Below, one piece after another: positions 15,595 to 24,087 of a DNA stretch of 41,920 bases; positions within the stretch are counted from its first letter, which is position 1; each line of letters starts with the position of its first letter. A program made the position numbers and the translations under genes. The notes under the pieces are model-generated. The model was not told the DNA's origin, searched no databases, and saw only the letters and a list, made by a program, of their open reading frames with translations. Origin of the DNA: a virus; IMG/VR virus record IMGVR_UViG_3300047276_000704, positions 1 to 41,920 of that record; one strand, given 5' to 3'.

Positions 15595-17925
15595 GTGTCA
15601 TTTGGTAACAGCGGTTTTGGCGGCGTACCTAAAGGGTTTGACGGAGGTTTGTCTAAAGGATTTAAAACCCCTAGTGAAAAACCTAAAACAGCTTTTGATA
15701 AGTTTGATAATCCGTTTAAGTTTACCCCTGAAAACGAGGATTATAGAAGCCGCATCCGGTTTTACGATCAGGATGCTTTATGGACACGTTGGAGACGTGG
15801 CTATGAACTATACACGATTACACAGAGCACCTTAGGTTCTTTTGCAGAACAACGCTCGCAATACGGCGATTTTCGCATGTATTGTGCATATCAACTATTC
15901 CCCGGAGTTTTTATTCCAGCGCGTGTTTTTACGTTTCCTACAAATAATCAAGAAATTAACGAACAAATTGTAGGAATACGCGATGCAAACGGATTTAATT
16001 TTTACAATTTCGGGCTTTCAATACTAGCCGTTCGTTATTTAGGAACAGCTGATGCGGCCACGTATGTACAATCTGGTAGCAATATTGTTGTTACATTGAA
16101 TAACCATAATTTAAGGATTGGGGACAATGTTTATCTTGTTTTTACTAGCGGGACCGCAGTTACTGCAACTCTTCCCATTACTGCTAGAACTGCAAACACC
16201 TTTACATGTCTTGCTGCAGCACCACTCACTACAGCTGGTGGCGTAAATGTTCAGCTATCAACCACATTTGATGACATACGTTGGACAGAAACACGTGTTA
16301 GATTGCGCTCAATTTTTCCTCCTATACCGTTCTTAGTTGGTGAACGCTTAGTAGATCGTGTAGTCGAACGTGACCCTGGAATCTTTTCTTCCTACAGCCG
16401 GACAGGTACAACAGTAACTGTTAACTGCACACAGCCGCACGGGCTATCAACCGGAAATTTAATTTTTGCAGCTGTTTTAGGTGGCGCTGTTACGTCAAAA
16501 CAATATACTGTAACCGTAACTACAACAACGCAATTACAATTCACGACTACAGATAGTGGAGTTACCGGTGGAAGTTTAATTGTTAATCGTTTGATTCCAG
16601 GGTATGAGTACGGGAACTACGTAGGGTATACAATGACTGGCGTAGATTACACCACAAATGAATTAATTTTGCAACGAGATGGTAGTTACGGAGCAAAAAC
16701 AGTAAACAATAAGCCAGTTACAACAGAGCCTGCCGAGCGTGGCTTTCTAGTTGGAAGATTTTTGACAACTGAGATTCGTTATCAATGCACTTGTCAAGAT
16801 TATATGCGTCGTGAGGGGTACAATTTGTATGATACTGCGGAAAATAGTAGATTTCCAGTAACCCCGATTACTTCTACGAAACCAGGACAGAGGATTAATA
16901 AAAATGACACTATAAGTAACGTGCGCGATAATCCCGGTACATACGGGGATCTTGGTTTCATTGCAACAGTAGACGGATTTTATAAATTACCTGACTATGC
17001 AGATACAACAGCAAAATCTTATTTAAATTTACAATATTATCAACTTCGTTGGTGTAAACACATTTATGCCGCTTTATTTTCTATTAATCATGATGAAGGT
17101 AACACCCCTATTTTAGGTCAAGGCAGATATCAGCAAACAGGACCGAATATAAACGTAAGTGTGGTTAACCATGGTTTAGCTAAAAACGGTAAAATTCAAT
17201 TAGATTTTACCAGCGGCTCAGCTATTTCTGGAGAATACACAGTAACTCAGGTTATTGATAACAATAATTTTCAAGTTGTGTATCCATTTAGTGGATCAAC
17301 AAATGGATACTGTACGGTAAGCAATATTAAACGTCATCAATTTATTGATGCTTGGTTATTAGAGCCGAGTGATAAGCCGGTGGGTGATGATCTAGACACC
17401 TTTTATAGTAGTTTTGATAAAGAAAATAAACGTCTCAGAGTGTCAGCAGAACGCTTATTAATGATGAAACAGGGAATGAAGTGGGTTGGAAGCAAAACTA
17501 TTACTGGAGCCGCAAATCTTCCGCAACAGGTTGCAGATTATGACCCTCAACTAGCAACAATGATGATGACAGACGAGATAAGGCGAACTGGTGGTGATTT
17601 AAATCGTTCAGGTATTTTGCAAAACAGTACTGAACGTATGTCCGCAATGATGAGTAAATTACTGAACGTAGAGCCAAGTCAAATTTTAAGTGAAAAATTT
17701 GGCATGCTTAATCAACCTCTTTACAACTACGACACCACTTACCAATATGGTTTAATAAATGGCGGCACTTATTTAAACGGGATTCCTTATTCAGTACCCG
17801 GAGCAAGCACCACAATCCCCGGCACTACAACAGAAGATCCAAATACTGTCACAATTCTCGATTGTTTAACTTACAATCCGTATATTAGTCAAGAATTTAC
17901 AGTTGATTCTGGGACTTACGATTAA
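15595..17925 (+). CDS. Large tail protein with three beta-modules and a SWIM-like zinc motif
   Basis: 776 aa; GTG start. Three ~65-residue beta-modules begin near residues 156, 266 and 511 (H-[GN]-L-x2-G core). Between modules two and three, C398-x-C400 and C487-x-H489 match the CxC...CxH pattern of SWIM zinc fingers (YQCTCQDYM and RWCKHIYAAL), with an unusually long 86-residue gap. Residues 610-700 are helical. The size, position before fibre genes and beta content suggest a tail hub or nozzle protein. That role is inferred, and SWIM domains are not normally seen in virions. Confidence 0.72.
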   Translation: MSFGNSGFGGVPKGFDGGLSKGFKTPSEKPKTAFDKFDNPFKFTPENEDYRSRIRFYDQDALWTRWRRGYELYTITQSTLGSFAEQRSQYGDFRMYCAYQLFPGVFIPARVFTFPTNNQEINEQIVGIRDANGFNFYNFGLSILAVRYLGTADAATYVQSGSNIVVTLNNHNLRIGDNVYLVFTSGTAVTATLPITARTANTFTCLAAAPLTTAGGVNVQLSTTFDDIRWTETRVRLRSIFPPIPFLVGERLVDRVVERDPGIFSSYSRTGTTVTVNCTQPHGLSTGNLIFAAVLGGAVTSKQYTVTVTTTTQLQFTTTDSGVTGGSLIVNRLIPGYEYGNYVGYTMTGVDYTTNELILQRDGSYGAKTVNNKPVTTEPAERGFLVGRFLTTEIRYQCTCQDYMRREGYNLYDTAENSRFPVTPITSTKPGQRINKNDTISNVRDNPGTYGDLGFIATVDGFYKLPDYADTTAKSYLNLQYYQLRWCKHIYAALFSINHDEGNTPILGQGRYQQTGPNINVSVVNHGLAKNGKIQLDFTSGSAISGEYTVTQVIDNNNFQVVYPFSGSTNGYCTVSNIKRHQFIDAWLLEPSDKPVGDDLDTFYSSFDKENKRLRVSAERLLMMKQGMKWVGSKTITGAANLPQQVADYDPQLATMMMTDEIRRTGGDLNRSGILQNSTERMSAMMSKLLNVEPSQILSEKFGMLNQPLYNYDTTYQYGLINGGTYLNGIPYSVPGASTTIPGTTTEDPNTVTILDCLTYNPYISQEFTVDSGTYD

Positions 17926-17927
17926 TT

Positions 17928-18347
17928 ATGACCGTACAGATTCTTAGCCGACGCTCTACTCTCCTTTACGACCGACCGTTTCCAACTCGACTTGGTGTTG
18001 GAGAGTTGGCTTTAAACGCAAACGCAGCAGATCCTGGTCTGTATTTTGCGGATAGCGTTAACACCACGTTAATTAAAGTCGGTCCTACTTTTATTGGGGC
18101 TACCGCTCCCAACCTAACCCCTAGTGGTTACGTATCGCTATCCAAGGGCGAGTCGTGGCTTGATACTTCCAGCACACAGGTTTTAAAAATTTATGATGGA
18201 TCAGCTTGGCAAACACCGAAAGCCGTGGCGTCTATCAGCTCAGGAAAACCCAGCAATCCGGTTGATGGGCAGTTGCACTATGATTTGGCTCTTTCTAAGC
18301 TCTACGTGTACCGTGCTGCAACTACAACGTGGCTTGCTGCTGCCTAA
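17928..18347 (+). CDS. Small tail/fibre-base protein, 139 aa
   Basis: The N-terminus (RPFPTRLGVGELALNANAADPGLYF) follows the pattern of phage fibre attachment domains that begin with an RR..P....L..GELA.N motif. Next comes IKVGPTFIG and a GESWLDTSS strand. Such proteins are common in cyanophage tails and fibre bases. It overlaps convergently with the small leftward gene at 18344-18598. Confidence 0.72.
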   Translation: MTVQILSRRSTLLYDRPFPTRLGVGELALNANAADPGLYFADSVNTTLIKVGPTFIGATAPNLTPSGYVSLSKGESWLDTSSTQVLKIYDGSAWQTPKAVASISSGKPSNPVDGQLHYDLALSKLYVYRAATTTWLAAA

Positions 18348-18598
18348 GGATTAGAAGTTTTAATCAAATAATCAAGAATACGGTCTAGTTTATTGTGGAC
18401 TGCTTGCATTTCACGTAAAAAGTCCTCTTTTAAAACGTAATCGTGTAGCACCGTGTTTCTCAAGCTGTCCAGGTCTTTTTCAACTTTTTCAAAACGCCGA
18501 GTGATGCGATCTTGAAAGTTACCGTGGGCCTTGGAAATTCCACCAAAAGCGCCTGCTGCTCCAGCTGCAGCCGCAATGAAAACCTCTGGCCCCACCAT
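18344..18598 (-). CDS. Small membrane-plus-coiled-coil protein
   Basis: 84 aa, the only leftward gene inside this structural block. Residues 1-22 (MVGPEVFIAAAAGAAGAFGG) can form a weak transmembrane segment. Residues 25-80 are a charged heptad-like coiled coil (RITRRFEKVEKDLDSLR). The layout is compatible with a holin-like or spanin-like lysis accessory, but no family is recognised. It converges tail-to-tail on the previous gene with a 4-nt overlap. Confidence 0.6.
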   Translation of the reverse strand: MVGPEVFIAAAAGAAGAFGGISKAHGNFQDRITRRFEKVEKDLDSLRNTVLHDYVLKEDFLREMQAVHNKLDRILDYLIKTSNP

Positions 18599-18669
18599 TA
18601 AACTGGTTATTTGTTACTTATATTCTAAAGGGTTTAACCAACTAAAATAAATCTAGGAGAAATGACAGT

Positions 18670-19197
18670 GTGACTGCGACCTACGATCCAAATATAGTAG
18701 GTGCCATTGAAGCACTTGTCGATTTGATGTCAGGAAATGGTTTTGCAATGACACGAGAACCCTACGCTCCTAATTATCGGGGTCTTGTCGATGCAATCAT
18801 TGACCTCAAAGAAGGTTTTCCTGTTTTTGTACCAGTTGATCTAGGTTTTAAAGTTACAGCAGCTGAAACTATTACCCAAGGTAGTGCAGTTTACCTAGAT
18901 CACACATCTGGAGAAGCGCGTATCGCTATTGCTTCGGGTACAGAAGCACAATCACATGTTATTGGTTTTGCTAACCAAACACAAACAGCAGGAAATTTAA
19001 TTCAAATTCTTGTTGGAGGTATCATTGGATTAAGCGGGTTAAGCCCAGGGAATCACTACTACTTGTCTTCTAGTACACCGGGAGCAATTGTTTTTACACC
19101 ACCCTCCGGGGCTGGTAACCACGTTACTTATGTTGGCCAAGCAACGTCTGCAACTCAATTTGCCATCCAAATTCAACCTCCTATTACCTTGAGCTAA
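18670..19197 (+). CDS. Fibre/collar-type beta protein, 175 aa
   Basis: GTG start after AGGAGAAATGAC; the upstream ATG at 18662 gives only a 3-codon frame. Residues 1-55 are helical (two related segments around VGAIEALVDLMSG and LVDAIIDLKEG). Residues 60-170 are a beta-domain of the kind seen in fibre collars (GNHYYLSSSTPGAIV). It probably connects or trimerises the fibre proteins that follow. Confidence 0.65.
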   Translation: MTATYDPNIVGAIEALVDLMSGNGFAMTREPYAPNYRGLVDAIIDLKEGFPVFVPVDLGFKVTAAETITQGSAVYLDHTSGEARIAIASGTEAQSHVIGFANQTQTAGNLIQILVGGIIGLSGLSPGNHYYLSSSTPGAIVFTPPSGAGNHVTYVGQATSATQFAIQIQPPITLS

Positions 19198-19200
19198 GCC

Positions 19201-21681
19201 ATGACAACACGTAAGGCGCTTGCTCTGGTTAGCGGGCTACTACAAGAAATTAATACTCCAACTGATAAAGTTGATTTTGCTGGTAATACCACAAGCGATT
19301 TAACTGAAGGTTCTAATCTTTACTATTTAGATAGTAGGGTAAGATCTGCTATTTCTGTTGGAAATACAGGAACTGGTTACGGAGCACTTAGCTACAATTC
19401 TTCCACTGGCGCCATCAGCTTTGCTGTTGTTACAGATGCCAATATTCGTGGATCTTTAAGTGTCGCTGTTGGCTCTGGTCTGACCTTCGACTCTTCTACC
19501 GGTCAGTTTGGCACCAGTGCAATCCCTAATTCCCAACTCGCCAATAGTTCGGTTACTTTTGGCAGTACATCTGTTTCTCTTGGCGGCTCCTCTAGTACTC
19601 TCGCTGGCCTTACGAGTGTTACTGCAACAACCCTGATAGGCAGTACTAACGTCATTTCAGGTGCTGCGGGAGCAGCGAATAGCATCACACTTGGCAGCAC
19701 CGGCATCGTCTTTGAAGGCTCTACAGCGGATGCCAATAAAACAACTCTCAATGTTACCGATCCAACGTCAACACGTACAATTACGCTGCCTGATGCAAGC
19801 GGCACGCTTGCACTTCTTAACTCCCTAAGTGTCACAAATAGCGGCACGGGATTTGGTTCAATTAGCTATAACAGCGGGACAGGTGTTCTTACCTATAACG
19901 TTGTTACAGCCGCAAACATTCGCGGAACACTTTCAGCATCTACAACTGGAACCGGCTATGGCTCACTTACTTATAGCAGCTCGACTGGTAATTACGATTT
20001 TGCTGTTGTCACTGATGCCAATATTCGTGGAAGTCTCAGCGTCGCTGTAGGCTCCGGACTTACTTACAGTTCCTCAACTGGGCAGTTTGGTACCAGTGCA
20101 ATTCCTAACTCTCAGCTCGCTAACTCCACAATTGGTATCGGCAGCAGTAGCGTTGCACTGGGATCGAGCATAACGGCGCTTGCTGGTTTATCCTCGGTTA
20201 CAGCAACAACAATCTATGCTGGAACCCTAGGCACAGCAAACTCTGTGTACCTGGACAGCTCTGCTGGTGCTGTAACGTTTGAAGGTGCTACAGCAAACGC
20301 TTTTGTTACCAAAATTGTTGTTACTGATCCGACTGCAACACGAACAGTAACTTTACAAGATTTAACAGGTACTGTTGCACTTAGTACAAACAACCTTTCA
20401 TTCTTCTCTTCCACGACTTCAGCCCAGTTAGCTGGCGTACTGAGCGATGAAACCGGTACGGGTGTAGCTGTTTTTAACGTCTCCCCGTCACTGACAACAC
20501 CAACAATCGGTTCTGCTGGTGCCAACTTCAGTGGCTCTACCTCAGGCACGACCGCTCTAGCTGCGTCCGCAACGGCCTCTGGTACTCTGACGCTTCCTGC
20601 TGCGACAGATACCTTAATTGGTAAAGCGACGACAGATACGCTGACGAACAAAACGTTTGACACTGCTGGCACTGGAAATAGCTTCAGAATTAACGGAACT
20701 TCAATTACAGCAGTCACTGGCACTGGTTCAGTTGTACTAGCGACGCTTCCAACTTTTGGTGCTACCGGAATTAACTTCAGTGGGTCCACATCAGGCACCA
20801 CGACGGTACTTGCGTCTGCAACGGCTTCTGGATCCCTGACTTTGCCTGCTGCAACGGATACGCTGATCGGTAAAGCCACGACTGATACCTTAACCAATAA
20901 GACGTTCGATACCGCAGGTACGGGCAACAGCTTCAAGATCAACGGGACTGCCATTACAGCGGTAACAGGTACTGGTTCGGTTGTACTAGCGACGCTCCCT
21001 ACTTTTGGTAATACCGGAGTTAACTTCAGCGGCTCTACTTCAGGTACAACCACGCTGCTTGCTTCTGCAACTGCATCAGGTTCATTAACCCTTCCGGCAG
21101 CTACAGATACGTTAATTGGTAAAGCTACGACCGATACTTTAACCAATAAAACATTTGATACTGCAGGCGCCGGTAACTCTTTCAAGATCAACGGGACTGC
21201 CATTACAGCGGTAACAGGTACTGGTTCGGTTGTACTTGCAACTTCTCCTTCACTGACAACACCGTCCTTGGGCGTTGCTTCTGCCACGACGATCAATAAA
21301 GTAACCATCACGGCTCCAGCAACAGGCTCGACCCTGACGATTGCTGACGGTAAAACTCTTACCGTTTCCAACACGATGACGTTGACCGCCACCGACGGAT
21401 CAACGATTAATTTTGGCACCGGCGGTACCTTTGCTTACGTGGGAAGCAACAATGCCTTCACTGGCGCCAACACGTTCACCAACACCACGGGGCAAACATT
21501 CCGCCAAACTTCAACACAGGACGGAATTATTCTCAATGGCCGAGCTGGTGGTACTAACTCTTATGCAGTTACCTTTACCCCCACAACTTTAACTGCAAAC
21601 CGTACTCTCACAATTCCAGATGAAACAGCAACTCTCGCTTCTCAAGATTTTGCTACTGCAATTGCAATTGCGTTAGGATAG
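19201..21681 (+). CDS. Repetitive tail fibre, 826 aa
   Basis: Long Ser/Thr/Gly-rich fibre built from internal repeats. An early element ending TDANIRGSLSVAVGSGLT occurs twice (about residues 80-110 and 260-290). Three tandem 83-residue units begin at about residue 442, each ending near TGTGSVVLAT. The C-terminus has another beta-element (RTLTIPDETATLASQ). Such repeats typically form a trimeric beta-shaft. The reverse-strand open frame over part of this gene is a codon-bias shadow. Confidence 0.78.
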   Translation: MTTRKALALVSGLLQEINTPTDKVDFAGNTTSDLTEGSNLYYLDSRVRSAISVGNTGTGYGALSYNSSTGAISFAVVTDANIRGSLSVAVGSGLTFDSSTGQFGTSAIPNSQLANSSVTFGSTSVSLGGSSSTLAGLTSVTATTLIGSTNVISGAAGAANSITLGSTGIVFEGSTADANKTTLNVTDPTSTRTITLPDASGTLALLNSLSVTNSGTGFGSISYNSGTGVLTYNVVTAANIRGTLSASTTGTGYGSLTYSSSTGNYDFAVVTDANIRGSLSVAVGSGLTYSSSTGQFGTSAIPNSQLANSTIGIGSSSVALGSSITALAGLSSVTATTIYAGTLGTANSVYLDSSAGAVTFEGATANAFVTKIVVTDPTATRTVTLQDLTGTVALSTNNLSFFSSTTSAQLAGVLSDETGTGVAVFNVSPSLTTPTIGSAGANFSGSTSGTTALAASATASGTLTLPAATDTLIGKATTDTLTNKTFDTAGTGNSFRINGTSITAVTGTGSVVLATLPTFGATGINFSGSTSGTTTVLASATASGSLTLPAATDTLIGKATTDTLTNKTFDTAGTGNSFKINGTAITAVTGTGSVVLATLPTFGNTGVNFSGSTSGTTTLLASATASGSLTLPAATDTLIGKATTDTLTNKTFDTAGAGNSFKINGTAITAVTGTGSVVLATSPSLTTPSLGVASATTINKVTITAPATGSTLTIADGKTLTVSNTMTLTATDGSTINFGTGGTFAYVGSNNAFTGANTFTNTTGQTFRQTSTQDGIILNGRAGGTNSYAVTFTPTTLTANRTLTIPDETATLASQDFATAIAIALG
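20524..21236 (+). repeat. Tandem 249-nt repeat in fibre gene
   Basis: Units start at 20524, 20773 and 21022, exactly 249 nt apart, and encode near-identical 83-residue blocks. Most third positions differ between copies, but 56 nt (20932-20987 and 21181-21236) are identical in the second and third. This suggests local gene conversion or recent exchange within an otherwise older repeat. Confidence 0.85.
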
Positions 21682-21685
21682 TATT

Positions 21686-22090
21686 ATGTCAACACAAGTA
21701 CAATTTCGAAGAGGTACTACCGCTGAAACAGCATCTTTTACCGGTGCTGTCGGTGAAGTTACTGTAGATACTAGTAAAAATGTTTGTGTTGTCCATGACG
21801 GCGCAACTGCAGGTGGCTATCCGCTTTTGCGTCAAGATGGCACAAACAGTTCACTTTCTCCAGGCTCCCTTTCCAGTTGTGCTTTAAAATTTGCAACTAG
21901 CGCAAACACTGGCATCATTAGTCCATCACCTGGACAGATCGCCTTGGTCAACAATGGTGTTGCTAGTCTTACAATAGATGGATCGGGCTCTGTGTCCATT
22001 CCAGGCAACGTTTCCATTACCGGATCTTTGACCGTTACAGGAAGCTTCCTTTCATCTGATAACCTTGCTCTTATTGTTGCCCTAGGCTGA
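21686..22090 (+). CDS. Fibre attachment-type protein, 134 aa
   Basis: Residues 1-50 (QFRRGTTAETASFTGAVGEV and DTSKNVCVVHDG) are the common N-terminal RRGT...GE...VHDG domain of phage fibres that anchors them to the tail. A short beta-rich segment and SGSVSIPGNVSITGSLTVTGS follow. It starts 4 nt after the large fibre and is followed directly by another fibre gene. Confidence 0.8.
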   Translation: MSTQVQFRRGTTAETASFTGAVGEVTVDTSKNVCVVHDGATAGGYPLLRQDGTNSSLSPGSLSSCALKFATSANTGIISPSPGQIALVNNGVASLTIDGSGSVSIPGNVSITGSLTVTGSFLSSDNLALIVALG

Positions 22091-22091
22091 T

Positions 22092-22451
22092 ATGGCTAAT
22101 ACTTTTACAAAAAGCACCAAATCGAGCCTGGTTCAAGCTACGACCGGCACTAACGAATCAAACACGTCAACAACCTTTGACATTGTTACCGCTGGTAGCA
22201 CCGCGACACTGATTGTTCTGAGTATCCTGATTTCAAATAAAAGTGGAAGTAGCGCTAACGCTAACGTTTATCTGCTCCCCAACGGCGGAACTGGTGTGTA
22301 CTTAATTAAGAGTGCACCAGTCCCTGCGGGGTCCTCCTTGGAGATGATTTCGGGTAGCAAGATTATTGTTAACTCTAGTGATATTATTCGAGCTAGTTCT
22401 GATACTTCTGCCGCCTTAGACATTACAATTAGTTACCTGCAGCAGACCTAA
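22092..22451 (+). CDS. Small beta-sandwich fibre-region protein, 119 aa
   Basis: Unrecognised beta-type protein (ATLIVLSILISNKSGSSANAN, LEMISGSKIIVNSSDIIRA). It starts 1 nt after the previous stop. The position within the fibre operon suggests a fibre or particle surface subunit. Confidence 0.6.
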   Translation: MANTFTKSTKSSLVQATTGTNESNTSTTFDIVTAGSTATLIVLSILISNKSGSSANANVYLLPNGGTGVYLIKSAPVPAGSSLEMISGSKIIVNSSDIIRASSDTSAALDITISYLQQT

Positions 22452-22465
22452 GGAGGTAACCAATA

Positions 22466-23536
22466 ATGGCATTAACTAACGTCGATCTTTACAGAATTGA
22501 TGGCAATACTGGTTCAGTTAGTAATATTCAAACTGCAGCGTTGAACGGTGGGGCGCTTGCTGGCGCACGTAACCGCATCATCAATGGCGACATGCGGATC
22601 GACCAGCGCAATTCTGGGGCGAGTGTGACAGTCAACGGAACAGGAAGTTATTTTGGAACTGATCGTTTCTTTGCAACAGGTCAAGCTACTGATGGCGTCT
22701 TCACGGTTGCTAGGTCAACCACAGCGCCGGCTGGGTACACAAACTCTCTATTGGCGACTGTAACAACTGCTGACGCAAGCATTGGAGCTAGTCAAATTTA
22801 CGTCCTTGGTCAGAGAATCGAAGGCTTAAACATCGCGGACCTGGGATGGGGCGCAACCGGTGCTGCGACAGTTACGCTTTCCTTTTGGGTTCGCTCTAGC
22901 CTGACGGGAACCTTTGGAGGGTCCATAACGAATGAGACTGGCTACAGCTATCCGTTCAGCTATACAATCAACTCCGCAAACACCTTTGAGCAAAAAAGTA
23001 TCACCATTGCAGGACCAACGGCCGGGACTTGGCTTGCTACCAGTGGCACCGGCATTAGTGTAATTTTTTCACTAGGAAGTGGCTCTACTTATTCTGGAAC
23101 TGCAAATGCTTGGTCTGCAAATTTGTATTACGGCGCCACTGGCCAAACCCAAGTAATCAGCACCAACGGCGCGACCTTCTACATCACCGGCGTCCAACTT
23201 GAACCCGGCAGCGTCGCCACACCGTTTGAGCGCAGGAGCTACGGGCAGGAGCTGGCGTTGTGTCAGAGGTATTACTTCAAAGATGCAGATAATAGCGTGA
23301 ACATTTTTCAATGCAAAACAGATAACGCAACTACTTATAACAGCACCATCAGGTTTCCTGTGACAATGAGAGCAACCCCAACATGCACAGCAACTAGTGG
23401 AGGAGAAAGCCTTTTTACTTCAGCAAGAACTGTAGTAAGTCAATCAGTTGATGCTGTACGCATTAGTGCAACTACCGGCGCAAGTGCTGGCACAGGTTAT
23501 TACCAAACAGGAATTACTGCCTCAATCGAGCTGTAA
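22466..23536 (+). CDS. Tail fibre with receptor-binding type C-terminal domain
   Basis: 356 aa. A ribosome site that perfectly matches the 16S tail (AAGGAGGTAACC) precedes the ATG. The body fits a very common phage fibre domain: NRIINGDMRIDQRNSGAS, then DRFFATG, QRIEGLNIADL, LSFWVRSS, ITGVQLEPGSVATPFERRS and ALCQRYYF. It is found on many distal fibre proteins and is probably carbohydrate-binding. The last 60 residues form a separate beta-tip. Confidence 0.82.
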   Translation: MALTNVDLYRIDGNTGSVSNIQTAALNGGALAGARNRIINGDMRIDQRNSGASVTVNGTGSYFGTDRFFATGQATDGVFTVARSTTAPAGYTNSLLATVTTADASIGASQIYVLGQRIEGLNIADLGWGATGAATVTLSFWVRSSLTGTFGGSITNETGYSYPFSYTINSANTFEQKSITIAGPTAGTWLATSGTGISVIFSLGSGSTYSGTANAWSANLYYGATGQTQVISTNGATFYITGVQLEPGSVATPFERRSYGQELALCQRYYFKDADNSVNIFQCKTDNATTYNSTIRFPVTMRATPTCTATSGGESLFTSARTVVSQSVDAVRISATTGASAGTGYYQTGITASIEL

Positions 23537-23539
23537 CCC

Positions 23540-24082
23540 ATGACCTATCAACTCACCACCGGCAACACCATCCTCCGCCTCGCGGACAACGCCTTCATCC
23601 CACCCGATGAGGCTAATACCGACTACCGCGAATACCTGGCTTGGCTTGCCGAAGGCAACGAACCACTCCCCAATCCAGACGTACAACCCTACACCTGGGA
23701 CCAAGCGATCAGCAAGAGGGATCAACTCCTGACTGCCTCCGATTGGACCATGATCCAAGGTTGCACGGTTGATCAGCACGCATGGGCTGTTTACCGCCAG
23801 CAACTTCGTGACATCCCTCAAACTTTTGCAGGACAGGATCCTTTAAAAATTGTTTGGCCTGAAAAACCCTCTGCCAATGGTCCGAACAGTAACCGCGAGG
23901 AAGTGGCGGAAGAACCCGAAGCAGTACAAGAGCCTGTGACAGTTGAAGAATTGTCCACGCCCCCTCTTTCTGCTTCCCCCGAGGCTGTTTCCGCTGACGC
24001 AACGCCTGCTGACCCTGAAGCTACCTCTGCTGACGCTGCCCCCGCTACAATAGAGGAACCAAAATCTAAAACAACGAAGTAA
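23540..24082 (+). CDS. Tail-fibre assembly chaperone-like protein, 180 aa
   Basis: Residues 35-115 follow the phage fibre chaperone pattern: ISKRDQLLTASDWTMIQGC followed by WAVYRQQLRDIPQTF and IVWPEKP. The rest is an acidic Pro/Ala/Glu tail. It lies between two fibre genes, so it probably helps fold one of them. It starts 3 nt after the preceding stop. Confidence 0.75.
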   Translation: MTYQLTTGNTILRLADNAFIPPDEANTDYREYLAWLAEGNEPLPNPDVQPYTWDQAISKRDQLLTASDWTMIQGCTVDQHAWAVYRQQLRDIPQTFAGQDPLKIVWPEKPSANGPNSNREEVAEEPEAVQEPVTVEELSTPPLSASPEAVSADATPADPEATSADAAPATIEEPKSKTTK

Positions 24083-24087
24083 TAAAA

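Noticed and set aside
20524-21236. CRISPR-like array
   Set aside because: The units are 249-nt in-frame protein repeats without spacer structure.
20214-21419. 401-codon open frame on the minus strand over the fibre gene
   Set aside because: It lies antisense to a repetitive fibre whose codon bias avoids stops on the other strand. It has no ribosome site and is Val/Pro/Ala low complexity.
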